A DNA stretch of 64,000 nt. Source: Regnicoccus_A sp014224355. Its GTDB lineage: Bacteria > Cyanobacteriota > Cyanobacteriia > PCC-6307 > Cyanobiaceae. The position numbers and the translations under genes were made by a program. Positions within the stretch are counted from its first letter, which is position 1. Every line of letters begins with the position of its first letter. The notes beneath the pieces were generated by a model that searched no databases, had not been told where the DNA came from, and saw only the letters and a list, made by a program, of their open reading frames with translations. The stretch is from NCBI RefSeq assembly GCF_050920705.1, contig NZ_CP154799.1, forward strand, positions 992,001 to 1,056,000. The letters are read 5' to 3'. Positions 42,771-52,059 of the stretch are shown in pieces.

Positions 42771-45700
42771 CATGGCTTCTTCGGCTGGGGCCACCAGCGG
42801 CGACCCTCCAGAAGTTTGATCTCCAGATACACCACAGGCACCACGAACAGCGTCAGCCCCGTCGACACCAGCAGCCCGAAGAACACCACGGTGCCGATGC
42901 TGATCCGGCTGGCGGCCCCCGCCCCTGTGGCCAGCAGCAGCGGCAGAAATCCCGCCAGGGAGGAGAGCGCCGTGAGCAGGATCGGTCGCAGGCGGCTGAT
43001 GGCGGCTTCCTCCACGGCTTCCCGCAGACCCAGTCCCTCCTTCAGCCGCTGGTTGGCGAATTCAACGATCAGGATGCCGTTCTTGGCGGCCAGGCTCACC
43101 AGCACGAGCATCCCCACCTGGGCGTAGATATCGAGAAAGAGGCCTCGCGAGGCCAGGCCCAGCAGAGCACCCAGCAGAGCCAGCGGCACCGTGATCAGGA
43201 TGATCAACGGATCGAGAAAGCTTTCGTAGAGGCCGGCGAGCACCAGGAACACCACCGCCATCCCCAGGGCGAACAGCTGCCAGGTGCGACCCCCGGCCTG
43301 GCGTTCCTCCTTGGCCAGCCCCACCCACTCCAGGGCGATCACCGGATTGGCCAGCTCCTGCTTCACCTCCTCCAGTCGTTGGATCGCCTGCCCGGTGCTC
43401 AGCCCTGCTCTGGGCAGGGCCCGAACGGTGATCGCACGCACCAGGCGGCTGTGGTTGATCACCGTCGGGCCACTGTCCTGGCGCAGGGTCATCAGTTCCC
43501 GCAGTGGAATCAGGTTTCCCTCCCGGCTGCGCACCTGGAGGGCCAGCACGTCCTCAGCTGTGCGCCGATGGGCTCCATCCAGTTGCACCACCACTCGTCT
43601 CACCCGCTCCCCTTCGAAGGTGTCGTTCACATAGCTGCTGCCGAAACTGGCACCAAGGGTGTCGACCACCTCGTCGAGGTCCACCCCCAGGGAGGCCATG
43701 CGCAGACGGTTGGGCTCGAGCCGCAACTGAGGCGAATCGGCACTGAACCGTGTGCTCACCCGCTCGAAGTCGCCCGTGGCCGTGGCTGCGGCGATGAAGT
43801 CACGGGTGGCTTGCTCGAAATCGCTCAGGCTGAGCCTGCCGCCACTGAGATCCAGCAACTCCAGCTCCAGCCCCCCTCACTGCTGAAGCCCCGCACCACC
43901 GGTGGCACGCTCACCAGCACGGTGGCTTCGCTGATCCGGCTGCGCAGTTGTTTGGAGAGCCGCTCCGCCACCGCGGTGTTGCTGTCATCCGCTCGCGATC
44001 CGCGCTGCTCGAGCGGTTTCAGGCGCAGAAAGAAGATGCCCCGGTTCGGGGCGCTGTCTCCGAAGGAACGACCGGAGTAGAAGTTGCCCACCCGAACCAG
44101 AGGTTCACTGGCCACCTGCTCCCGCACCTGCTCCATCACGGCTTCGGTGCGCTGAATTGAAGCTCCTCCGGGCAGCACCACCACCCCGCGGATCTGACTG
44201 TCGTCTTCCTGCGGAACGAAGGCCGTGGGCAGTTGCCCCAGTCCCCAGGCCGCCAGGATCAGACCACCCAGCAGCCCCAGCAGGATGCGCCGCCTCCAGC
44301 GAAAGCTGCGATCCAGGGACCGGCCGTACTGCTCGCCGAGTCGGTGGATCCAGCGCTGCGGCCGATCCAGCAGCCGGCGCATCCATCGCGGTTCCTTCCA
44401 GCCGTGCTGCAGCAGCCAGCTGGAGGCCACAGGCGTGAAGGTGAGGGCGTTGATGGTGGAAAAGAGGATCGTGGCGCTGATCGTGATCGCGATCGGTTGG
44501 TAGAGGCGGCCCACACTGCCGGGCATCGCCAGCACCGGCAGGAACACCACCACCAGCACCAGCGAGGTGGCGATCACGGCACTCCCCAGCTCCTGCATGG
44601 CGTTGTGGGCCGCTCGCCCGGGTGGTTCACCCGCTTCAAGGCGGCGGCCGATGTCTTCGCTGACCACGATCGCGTCATCCACCACCAGGCCCGTGGCCAG
44701 CACCATGCCGAACAGGCTGAGGGTGTTGATCGAGCTGTCCGTCAGGCGCAGCACCGTGAAGCTCCCCACCAGAGCCACGGGAACCGCGACGGCGGTGATG
44801 GCCGCCAGGCGGCTGTTGCCCAGGGCCATCAGCAGCACCAGCAGCACCAGCAGCACCGCATCCCGCAGGCTCCTCCAGGTGAGCTGGATGCTTTCCCGCA
44901 CGCTGTCGGCCACATCAACGATGCGCTGCAGCTCCACCCCCAGCGGGAACTCGGGCTCCAGCCGGGTCAGCGCTGCGTTGACCGCCTTGCTCACCTCAAG
45001 GGCGTTGCTGCCGTCGCGCTGGAAGATCAGCACTGCCAGGGTGGGCTGCCCAGCCAGGTTCATGGCCGTGCTCTCGAAGCTTTCCTCATCGAGGACGACC
45101 CGCCCCACGTCTTTCAGCTGCACCACGCCGCCATTGCCGGCTCGGCTGATCACCAGACCCTCCAGTTCACTGGCGCTGCGCAGTCGCCCTTCCATCTCCA
45201 GGGGCAGGGTGATCTCCTGACCGGGTGGGCTGGGTGCATCGCCCACCTGGCCCAGGGCGGCAAGAACGTTCTGCTCCTCCAGGGCGTCTTCGATGTCGGT
45301 GATGGTGAGGTTGCGCTGCTCCAGAGCCACGGGATCGAGCCAGACCCGGAAGGCCAGTTCACTGCCGCCCGCGACCGCCACATTGCCCACCCCGGGCACA
45401 CGCTGAAGCTCATCCCTCAGGCGCTGGTCGAGCCAGCCGCTGAGGAAGGCATCGCTGTACATTCCCCTCGGGGTGCTGAAGCTCACCACCATCAGCAGGT
45501 CGTCGGAGCTGCGACGCACCTGAACACCCAGACGGGCCACCTCGGGCGGCAGCCGGCGATTCACCAGAACGGCTTCGTTCTGGGCATTGATCTGGTTGAG
45601 CTCAGGATTGCCCCCCTCGAACGTGAGGGTGATCGAACTGCCGTTGGCGGAACTGGTGGAGCGGATGCTCTCCAGCCGTTCCAGCCCATTCAGCTGCCGC

Positions 45701-45903
45701 TCCAGTGGGGTGGTGACCCCCTGCTCCACAGCCAGAGCCCCACCCCCTGGATAACTGGCGCGCACGTTCACCCGCACAGGAGCGATCGGGGGCAGGTTCT
45801 CCACCTGCAGGCCGGGAAGGCTGAGCAGGCCCGCCATCACGATCAGCAGGCTCACCACCAGGGTGAGCACCGGCCGGCGCAGGAAAGGATCGGAGACCGA
45901 CAT
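42770..45903 (-). CDS. RND-family efflux transporter (AcrB/HAE1 type), one-base frameshift
   Basis: Inner-membrane proton-driven RND pump, about 1044 residues after correction. The N-terminus (FLRRPVLTLVVSLLIVMAGL) and periplasmic start (PPIAPVRVNVRASYPGG) are typical; TM4 carries the proton-relay Asp pair in GMVLATGLVVDDAIVVSED, and the second half shows LVSLAAKNGILIVEFAN. The break is at six Cs (43871-43876): with a seventh, SSEGG continues LELELLDLSGGRLSLSDFEQ into the second porter half. No membrane-fusion or TolC gene is adjacent. Substrate unknown; multidrug or lipid export is typical. It lies between psaB and psaL, on the psaL strand. Confidence 0.9.
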
Positions 45904-45994
45904 CGAAAGGGCTGCTCGCAGCACGCCCGGGGAGTCTGCCTGTCCTGACCATCGATCTGGGGCTCCTCAGTCCCGGGGGCTGACCTCGTGCCAT

Positions 45995-46018
45995 GAAAAA
46001 ACCCCGCCGGAGCGGGGC
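45995..46018 (-). terminator. rho-independent terminator after psaL
   Basis: On the minus strand GCCCCGC-TCCG-GCGGGG is followed by six Ts (complement of 46000-45995). It lies about 60 bases past the psaL stop and separates psaI-psaL transcription from the RND gene. Confidence 0.9.
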
Positions 46019-46078
46019 TTGGCACAACACAACCGACTCACCACGTGAGCGGTTGATTCAGGCCCTGCGGCGGTTGGC

Positions 46079-46558
46079 TCAGCCGATGCCGGAGAGGTCG
46101 ACCAGCGGGGAGATCAGAGGCGACCCGGCCAGGAACCAGGCGAAGGCTGCGCCACCACAGCCACCCAGCCAGAAACCGCTGGCGAATTCGGCCCAGCCCG
46201 CTTTGGTGAACAGATCAGCGGGAGGGTTGTCGATCGTGACGTCGGGCGGCTGCACGCTGGGGCCTGTGCCGGCGGTGCCGTAGATCGAGAGACAGACCGT
46301 GAGGATCGTGACCAGTCCGATGGCAGCGAGAAGGCCCGAGGTGCTGGCGTAATCGGTGTTGCGGAGGGGCCCCGTCATGGCAAACGGGCCGTACAGCAGG
46401 AAGCCATGGGCCATTCCGACCTCAAGGCCCCGGCGGTTGGGAGACAGTGAGGGCCGATAGGCCGGCAGAGCGTTGAGGAAGGCCTTGGTGAAGTAGCTGC
46501 TGTTGACGGGGGTGGCCAGATTGCCGACGGTGGGGTCGGCGACGGGTTGCACGGTCAT
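46079..46558 (-). CDS. psaL: photosystem I subunit XI
   Basis: PsaL, 159 residues, needed for photosystem I trimerisation. YFTKAFLNALPAYRPSLSPNRRGLEVGMAHG (about 22-52) is the strongly conserved N-terminal half, followed by FLLYGPFAMTGPLRNTDYA and three hydrophobic helices, ending SPLVDLSGIG. Preceded by psaI on the same strand 72 bases upstream, with its own terminator downstream. Confidence 0.97.
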   Translation of the reverse strand: MTVQPVADPTVGNLATPVNSSYFTKAFLNALPAYRPSLSPNRRGLEVGMAHGFLLYGPFAMTGPLRNTDYASTSGLLAAIGLVTILTVCLSIYGTAGTGPSVQPPDVTIDNPPADLFTKAGWAEFASGFWLGGCGGAAFAWFLAGSPLISPLVDLSGIG

Positions 46559-46630
46559 GGAGAAGAGAAGAAGAAGGAACGAACGCAGCAGGGTCGCAGG
46601 GGTGAATCGAGCCGCACAGGATCGTTGATA

Positions 46631-46747
46631 TCAGTCGCGGGCTTCGATCACGTTGAACAACAGGGCCATGGCCATGGCAGGGCCAAGGATTCCAACGAAG
46701 GGAACAAGGATGGACGGCAGCCAGGCGGCGGCGAATTCTCCAGTCAT
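46631..46747 (-). CDS. psaI: photosystem I subunit VIII
   Basis: 38-residue single-helix subunit: MTGEFAAAWLPSILVPFVGI then LGPAMAMALLFNVIEARD. The W-LPSI-VP and MALLF-x-IE positions match PsaI, which sits beside PsaL at the trimer interface. The Met at 46747 is used because upstream codons in the same frame (back to about 46825) do not match the family. psaI-psaL order is the common cyanobacterial one. Confidence 0.93.
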   Translation of the reverse strand: MTGEFAAAWLPSILVPFVGILGPAMAMALLFNVIEARD

Positions 46748-46839
46748 GGCGCGGGCCAATACAGCAACCGCCGGTACTGTAAAGATCACTGCGGGGCAGG
46801 CCTTGTCGGCCTGTCGTTGCGACATAAAAGTTCAATCCG

Positions 46840-47358
46840 ATGCAGCAGGTCCTCCCCGCAGCCGCCGCTCTCCTGCTGGCGTTCTGGCTGCTTCGGCGTC
46901 GCAGGCACCCCCTGCTGCCCTTCAGTGACGGCAGGGCTGTCGCCGCTCTCAACCGAGCCCAGGCCACCCAGGTGGAGCAGGTGGAGCCCCCTGTCGCTCC
47001 CTTTGACGTGGAGGAGCGGCGGCAGGCTCCCCTGCCCGCGTTGGCACCAGGGCTGCTCGAGCTGGCGGCTCCCGGCTCAGGACGACTCCTGGATCCCCGT
47101 GGGCGGCAGCAGCTTCTCTCAGCACTTCGTGCCGCTGCTTCCAGCAGCGACGGGAAGCGCCTGGCCGCCATGAGCACCTGCCTGGCCTGGGGCGATCGGG
47201 CCAGCTTGCCGCTGCTTCGGCGGGCCCGCTTCGATCCCGACCCTCGGGTGGCTGCCCTGGCCGCCGAGGGGATCGCGGCCTTCCGGGGTCGGCCAGCCGC
47301 TGCGGCCCCGGGGCCTCAACCCGCCAGGCTGCCGCGCAATGTGGCCCGCACCCGGTAG
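46840..47358 (+). CDS. membrane-anchored HEAT-like repeat protein, unknown function
   Basis: 172 residues: an N-terminal membrane anchor (about 4-18), an Arg patch (RRRRHP), a Pro-rich middle, and a C-terminal helical part in which LLSALRAAASSSDGKRLAAM and SLPLLRRARFDPDPRVAALAAEGIAAFRG look like two HEAT/PBS-lyase-like units (a D-P-x-V-R type turn). No enzyme motif. Its last 43 bases overlap the end of the convergent glycosyltransferase gene. It is divergent from psaI. Confidence 0.65.
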   Translation: MQQVLPAAAALLLAFWLLRRRRHPLLPFSDGRAVAALNRAQATQVEQVEPPVAPFDVEERRQAPLPALAPGLLELAAPGSGRLLDPRGRQQLLSALRAAASSSDGKRLAAMSTCLAWGDRASLPLLRRARFDPDPRVAALAAEGIAAFRGRPAAAAPGPQPARLPRNVARTR

Positions 47359-48287
47359 ATCGGCCGGCCCTGACTCTCGTGGTATGTGCGCATCTGCAAT
47401 TCCGCCAGCAGCCCGAAGCAGAACAGCTGGATGCCGGCCACGATCGCCAACACCGCCACCATCAGCAGAGGCCGGGCGCCCACGTCGGCATTGAGGAAGA
47501 TCTTCTCACCGAGCAGCACAACCCCCAGCACAAGGCCAATCGCCAGGCAGGCCAGCCCACCGAAGCCGAACACATGCATCGGACGGGTCAGGAAGCGCTT
47601 CATGAACCAGACCGTGAGCAGATCCATCAGCACCCGGAACGTGCGATCGATTCCGTACTTGCTCTGGCCGAAGCGGCGGGCGTGGTGGTTCACCTTCACC
47701 TCGGTGATGCGCGCCCCCTCGATGAAGGCCAGCGCCGGCAGGAAGCGATGCAGTTCTCCGTAGAGGTTCATGTCCGCCACCACTTCGCGTCGGTAGGCCT
47801 TGAGGGAGCAGCCGTAATCGTGAAGCCGCACCCCGGTGACGCGGGCGATCAGCCGGTTCGCGATCTTGGAGGGCAGCAGGCGCTGGATGGCTGCATCCTG
47901 CCGCTGGTGACGCCAGCCGCTCACCAGGTCGTAGCCCTCCTCCAGGCGTTCCAGCAACAGGGGGATGTCGGCGGGATCGTTCTGCAGGTCGCCGTCGAGG
48001 GTGACAATCACCGCGCCGTGGCTGGCATCAAAGCCGGCGGCCATGGCGGCGGTCTGGCCGTAGTTGCGGCGCAGCAGCACCGCCACCAGCTCAGGGGTCC
48101 CTGCGGCAAGCGCCTCCAGCCGCGCCGCGGTCCCATCACTGGAGCCGTCGTCGACCAGCACCAGCTCGAAGCGGCGACCGAGGGGCCTCAGACTGGCGAG
48201 CACCTGCTCCACCAGCGGACCGAGGCTGTCCTCCTCGTTGTAGAGGGGGATCACCACCGAGAGCTCGGGTCCGCGCGACGCATTCAT
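47316..48287 (-). CDS. family 2 glycosyltransferase, dolichyl/polyprenyl-phosphate sugar transferase type
   Basis: 323 residues. The GT2 domain has SVVIPLYNEEDSLGPLV, LVLVDDGSSDGT (UDP-sugar contact), and the catalytic-metal DxD-like DLQNDPADIP after VTLDGD. HHARRFGQSKYG is the C-terminal acceptor-site motif of polyprenyl-phosphate transferases (GtrB/DPM1-like). Two C-terminal membrane helices (FGFGGLACLAIGLVLGVVLL and MVAVLAIVAGIQLFCFGLL) anchor it. Function: making a polyprenyl-phosphate sugar for envelope glycans; the sugar is unknown. Met 48287 fits the family start better than the Met nine codons upstream. Confidence 0.9.
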   Translation of the reverse strand: MNASRGPELSVVIPLYNEEDSLGPLVEQVLASLRPLGRRFELVLVDDGSSDGTAARLEALAAGTPELVAVLLRRNYGQTAAMAAGFDASHGAVIVTLDGDLQNDPADIPLLLERLEEGYDLVSGWRHQRQDAAIQRLLPSKIANRLIARVTGVRLHDYGCSLKAYRREVVADMNLYGELHRFLPALAFIEGARITEVKVNHHARRFGQSKYGIDRTFRVLMDLLTVWFMKRFLTRPMHVFGFGGLACLAIGLVLGVVLLGEKIFLNADVGARPLLMVAVLAIVAGIQLFCFGLLAELQMRTYHESQGRPIYRVRATLRGSLAG

Positions 48288-48331
48288 GACGGCCGGTGCT
48301 GCATCGGCATGCAACCTACGGGAGCCCCTGG

Positions 48332-49063
48332 TCAGGGCAGGGTGGTGCCGTCATGGCTGCGCACCACCCGCCCGGCCCCGCGCAGTTCTCTGCGGTAATG
48401 CCGCGACACGGGGTGGTCGGCTTCCGGGCTGAGCTGGTCGACACCAAGACCATCGCGGCCATGCTCCCGGCCCGAGCTGTGCAGGTAGCGCCCCGTGCCC
48501 AGATACAGCCCCACATGGGTGCAGCGCTGGGGACGGCCGAAGAAGATCAGATCCCCCGGCCGCAGCAGCGCGAAGACCCCAGGGCGGACCGCCACCGGCT
48601 GACAGAACCGCTCCTGCTGGTAGGCGTCGCGGGGGATCCAGATCCCTTCGCTGGCAAACGCGCTCTGCACGAAGCCGGAACAATCGTAGTCGGGGCCGAG
48701 TGTGCCCCCCCAGAGGTAATGGTTGGGCTGTTGGCGGGCTTTCTCGGCAAAGGCCAGCACCGCCGGCAAGCGGGCACTGATGCGGCTTGACCCCAGGGGG
48801 TGGGGCCGGCGGGGCAGGGTTGGGACGGCCCGCTCCAGCAGGTCACTGATCTCCAGCCAGCAGGGGTAGCCATCCTCCAGCAGGCGAGCCCGCACCCGGC
48901 TCCCCTCCCGCTGGGCGAGCAGCTGCAGCGCGCGGCCGCGACGGGCCTGGGTGGCCAGTCCAGGGCCGCTGGAGCGGGCATGCCCATCGATGTCGGCCGT
49001 CAGCCGCCAGCAGCGGCCGGGGAGCAGCCCAGCCAGGCTCGTCTCGGTTCCTACGCTCTCCAT
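48332..49063 (-). CDS. NlpC/P60 cysteine peptidase with SH3-like N-terminal region
   Basis: 243 residues. Residues about 15-75 resemble a bacterial SH3b module (LQLLAQREGSRVRARLLEDGYPCWL). The NlpC/P60 domain from about 100 has the catalytic Cys128 in GPDYDCSGFVQSAF and His183 in CTHVGLYLG, after LRPGDLIFFG. Such proteins cleave cell-wall stem peptides between D-Glu and the third residue. No signal peptide is visible, as in the cyanobacterial SH3b-NlpC/P60 enzymes thought to act in muropeptide recycling. It is divergent from a serine hydrolase gene with a 17-base gap. Confidence 0.9.
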   Translation of the reverse strand: MESVGTETSLAGLLPGRCWRLTADIDGHARSSGPGLATQARRGRALQLLAQREGSRVRARLLEDGYPCWLEISDLLERAVPTLPRRPHPLGSSRISARLPAVLAFAEKARQQPNHYLWGGTLGPDYDCSGFVQSAFASEGIWIPRDAYQQERFCQPVAVRPGVFALLRPGDLIFFGRPQRCTHVGLYLGTGRYLHSSGREHGRDGLGVDQLSPEADHPVSRHYRRELRGAGRVVRSHDGTTLP

Positions 49064-49080
49064 GGCAGCTGACGGTACCG

Positions 49081-50012
49081 ATGGCGTTCTACAGCCTTGA
49101 TGCGGCGATGGGCGCGATCCTCGAGGACCACCTCCATGCCCTGGAGCTCCAGGGCCGCCCTGGTCTCACCTCCCAGGTTTCGATCACCTGGTTGCGCTAT
49201 CCGCGCAGCCTGATCGGTGCAGCTGAGGTCACCGAGACGTCAGGTCCCTGGCTGCAGCACCCGGCAGGGGCCTCCTGGGCAGGGTCCCGGGCCCGCTATC
49301 CCGCCAGCGTGGTCAAGCTCTTCTATCTGGCTGCCACCGAAGCCTGGCTGCAGCGTCAGCTGCTGGAAGACGGGGCTGAGCTGCGCCGGGCGATGGCAGA
49401 CATGATCCGTGATTCCAGCAACGACGCCACCGCCGTGCTGGTGGACTGGCTCACGGGCACCACCAGCGGCCCCGACCTGCCGGAGCGGCCGCTGCAGGCC
49501 TGGATCGAGCGCCGCCAGCTGGTGAATCAGTGGTTCGCCTCCCTGGGCTGGCCGGAGTTCGATGGGTGCAACGTCTGCCAGAAAACCTGGGGGGATGGCC
49601 CCTATGGACGGGAGCGGCAGTTCTACGGACCGGCGCTGGAGAACCGCAACCGCCTCAGCACCGATGCCACCGCCCGGCTGCTGCACCTGATCATGGCCGG
49701 GGGGCTCGTGTCCCCCCTGCCTGCGCCCGGATGCGGGACCTGCTGGCCCGCTCGCTCGATCCCGAGCTGCTGGCGGCGGATCCTGAAAATCAGGTGGACG
49801 GCTTCATCGGCGCAGGCCTCTCCGCCGGCGCACGGCTGTGGAGCAAGGCAGGCTGGATGAGCCAGGCCCGCCACGACGCGGCCTACGTGGAGAGCGAGGG
49901 ACGGGCCCCCTTCCTGCTGGTGATCTTCAGTGAAGGGACGGAGCGGGCTTGCGATCAGGAGCTTCTGCCCGAACTGAGCCAAGCTCTCAGCCAGGTCAGT
50001 GCGCTGAGCTGA
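49081..50012 (+). CDS. class A beta-lactamase-like serine hydrolase (one-base frameshift)
   Basis: About 310 residues after correction. The catalytic Ser76-x-x-Lys79 is in YPASVVKLFYLAA, the SxN motif is S112-S-N114 in IRDSSNDAT, and a KxG motif appears as Lys-Ala-Gly in WSKAGWMSQARHD. The break is in six Cs at 49712-49717; with seven, the frame continues PPACARMRDLLARSLDPELL to TGA 50010-50012. No signal peptide is seen, unlike secreted beta-lactamases, so drug resistance is not the natural reading; a cell-wall-peptide or ester hydrolase acting inside the cell with the neighbouring NlpC/P60 protein is more likely (inference). Confidence 0.8.
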
Positions 50013-50073
50013 GCGCCGCCTGCCGGGCAAGCGGGGATGGGAGGGTAAGGCCGCCGGGGGCAGGACCTTGAAA

Positions 50074-50162
50074 CGGAGAGGGAGGGATTCGAACCCTCGA
50101 CAGAAGTTGCCTCCTGTAACTCCTTAGCAGGGAGCCGCTTTCAACCACTCAGCCACCTCTCC
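50074..50162 (-). tRNA. tRNA-Ser (anticodon GCT)
   Basis: 89-base class II cloverleaf on the minus strand. Acceptor GGAGAGG (50162-50156) pairs with CCTCTCC (50081-50075). The anticodon stem CTCC/GGAG encloses CTGCTAA, anticodon GCT, and a long variable arm and GGTTCGAATCC T arm follow. Confidence 0.95.
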
Positions 50163-50181
50163 AGGGGGCCCGCTGAGCTTA

Positions 50182-51411
50182 TCAGCGATCGCGTTCGGCT
50201 TTGTCGCTGCGCAAGCGGGGCAGGCGGTGCTTGAAGCCGCAGAGAATTTCCCAGGGGATGGTGCCACTGGCCTGCGCCCACTCCTGGGGCCCGATGCGCT
50301 CGCCGCCGTCCTCCCCCAGCAGGGTGACCACGGAGCCCACCTCCAGCTGGGGAGCGTCGGTGGCATCGATCAGCAGCTGATCCATGGTGATGGCCCCCAC
50401 CTGGGTCAGCCTGCGCCCGGCGAAGAGCACCTCCAGCCGGTTGCTGAGCAGCCTGGGAACCCCATCGGCATACCCGATCGTGACCACCGCCAGACGGCTG
50501 GCTCGGCGGGTGCGGTATTGATGGCCGTAGCTGACTCCCACCCCCGCGGGCACCTCGCGGATCAGGCAGACCCTGGCCCGCACGCTCATGGCGGGCTGCA
50601 GCGGCACGCGGGCACTCAGGTGGGGAGCCGGCGACTGGCCGTAGAGGGCCAGGCCGACGCGCACCAGGTCGTAGTGGAGCCGGTGGCTGCTCAGGGTGCC
50701 GGCGGAATTGGCCAGATGACGGCTGCCGGTGTTGAGCCCCAGCTCTCTGGCGCCACGCAGCACCTTCTCGAAGCGATCCTGCTGGAGCCCCGTGAGGCCA
50801 TCAGGGTCCTGGTGGGGGGCATCGGCATCGGCCAGGTGGGAGTAGACCCCCGCCACGTTCACCGCGTCCAGTTCATGGAGGGCCTTCAGCAACCTGACCC
50901 CATCGCTCCAGTCCACCCCGAGCCGCGCCATGCCGGTGTCGACCTTGAGCTGAAGCGCCATGGAACGGCCACTGCCTCTGGCCAGGTTCTGGCAGAGGAG
51001 GGCTTCGCGCATGCCGCTGATGGTGGGCATCAGCTCCCAGTCGAGGCAGCTGCGCAGCTCATCCGGGTTGATCAGGTTCCCCATCACCAGCAGCGGCACC
51101 TCCAGGCCCGCCTGGCGCAGCTCGATGCCTTCCTGCAAGGTGGCCACCCCCAGCGATGTGGCGCCGCCGTCCAGGGCGGCTCGCGCCACCGGGGCCGCGC
51201 CATGGCCGTAGCCATCGGCCTTGACCACGGCCATCAGGGATGATCCCGGAGCGAGCCAGCGACTCAACGCCCGGGCATTGCGCTCAATGGCTCCCTCATC
51301 CACCTCCACCCAGGCCCTCTGCCGAGGATGCAGCCCTGGGGCTGGGGCCGTGAACGGCTGGGCATCCTCAAGGGGCGGTCGCTGGCTGGGCTGGGGCATC
51401 GGTGCCTTCAC
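50182..51411 (-). CDS. alr: alanine racemase
   Basis: PLP enzyme supplying D-alanine for peptidoglycan. 409 residues, with an N-terminal extension of about 30. The PLP Lys is in LMAVVKADGYGHG, the second catalytic base Tyr in GVGVSYGHQY, and LQLKVDTGMARLGV and HLANSAGTL are conserved. The C-terminal beta domain carries TIGYADGVPR and GAITMDQLLID. Lies just downstream of tRNA-Ser (minus strand), near the cell-wall hydrolase genes. Confidence 0.96.
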   Translation of the reverse strand: MKAPMPQPSQRPPLEDAQPFTAPAPGLHPRQRAWVEVDEGAIERNARALSRWLAPGSSLMAVVKADGYGHGAAPVARAALDGGATSLGVATLQEGIELRQAGLEVPLLVMGNLINPDELRSCLDWELMPTISGMREALLCQNLARGSGRSMALQLKVDTGMARLGVDWSDGVRLLKALHELDAVNVAGVYSHLADADAPHQDPDGLTGLQQDRFEKVLRGARELGLNTGSRHLANSAGTLSSHRLHYDLVRVGLALYGQSPAPHLSARVPLQPAMSVRARVCLIREVPAGVGVSYGHQYRTRRASRLAVVTIGYADGVPRLLSNRLEVLFAGRRLTQVGAITMDQLLIDATDAPQLEVGSVVTLLGEDGGERIGPQEWAQASGTIPWEILCGFKHRLPRLRSDKAERDR

Positions 51412-51536
51412 GAACGGGCATCACAGCAGAGGTCGCTGGGTTGTGAACCGTACGACCAATCTCGTGCCAGATGGTTGAGACCCGTTAGCATGCCGGCCAT
51501 CTGGGGAGCTGGCACCCCTCCCATGGACCATGCGCG

Positions 51537-52034
51537 GTGAGCCAGGTTCTGGTCCTGAATGCGTCTTATGAGCCTCTGAACATCACCAGCTGGCGCCGCG
51601 CCACGGTGATGCTGCTCAAAGGGAAGGCCGAGGGCCTCGAGCACGACCCCATGCATCCCATCCGCGGAGAGATGCTGCTGCCTTCGGTGATCCGCCTGAG
51701 GCAGTTCGTGCGGGTCCCCTACAAGCAGTTGCCGCTCACTCGCCGCAACATCTTCCAGCGCGACGGCCACAGCTGTCAGTACTGCGGCTATCAGGGGGAG
51801 CTCCTGTCGATCGACCATGTGATCCCCCGTAGCCGCGGCGGCATGGACACCTGGGAGAACGTCACCACGGCCTGTCTCCGCTGCAATGTGCGCAAGGGAA
51901 GTCGCACCCCCCGTGAGGCGGCCATGCCCCTGGCCCGGGTGCCCCGCCGGCCCGTGAGCACCCTGTATTTCGAGGCGACCCGCCACATCCGCTCGGGCCG
52001 TCAGGAGTGGGCCAAGTATGTGATCGGGGCCTGA
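51537..52034 (+). CDS. HNH endonuclease family protein
   Basis: 165 residues. The HNH module is in the second half: zinc-binding CQYC, then SIDHVIPRSRGGMDTWENV (His-Asn-type core), and CLRCNVRKG closing the zinc site. The first half, VLVLNASYEPLNITSWRRATVMLLKGKAE (4-32), is shared by a conserved cyanobacterial HNH group encoded as single housekeeping genes rather than on mobile elements. Nucleic-acid target unknown. Start GTG 51537. The 125-base gap to alr has no feature I can support. Confidence 0.88.
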   Translation: MSQVLVLNASYEPLNITSWRRATVMLLKGKAEGLEHDPMHPIRGEMLLPSVIRLRQFVRVPYKQLPLTRRNIFQRDGHSCQYCGYQGELLSIDHVIPRSRGGMDTWENVTTACLRCNVRKGSRTPREAAMPLARVPRRPVSTLYFEATRHIRSGRQEWAKYVIGA

Positions 52035-52059
52035 GAGGGCTCTTTCGAACAAACCCGCC

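Noticed and set aside
44233..45948. A 571-codon plus-strand frame opposite the RND pump gene
   Set aside because: Gln/His/Gly-rich shadow of the pump, no domain.
49081..50012. Beta-lactamase resistance gene
   Set aside because: No signal peptide, KxG changed to Lys-Ala-Gly, chromosomal setting beside cell-wall recycling genes; resistance is not the likely role.
50182..50192. GCGATCGC (HIP1) as an enriched cyanobacterial repeat
   Set aside because: Only a few copies were noticed in 64 kb, about what base composition alone would give.
51537..52034. HNH gene as part of a mobile intron or homing element
   Set aside because: No intron, inverted repeats or interrupted gene around it; the sequence matches a housekeeping cyanobacterial group.
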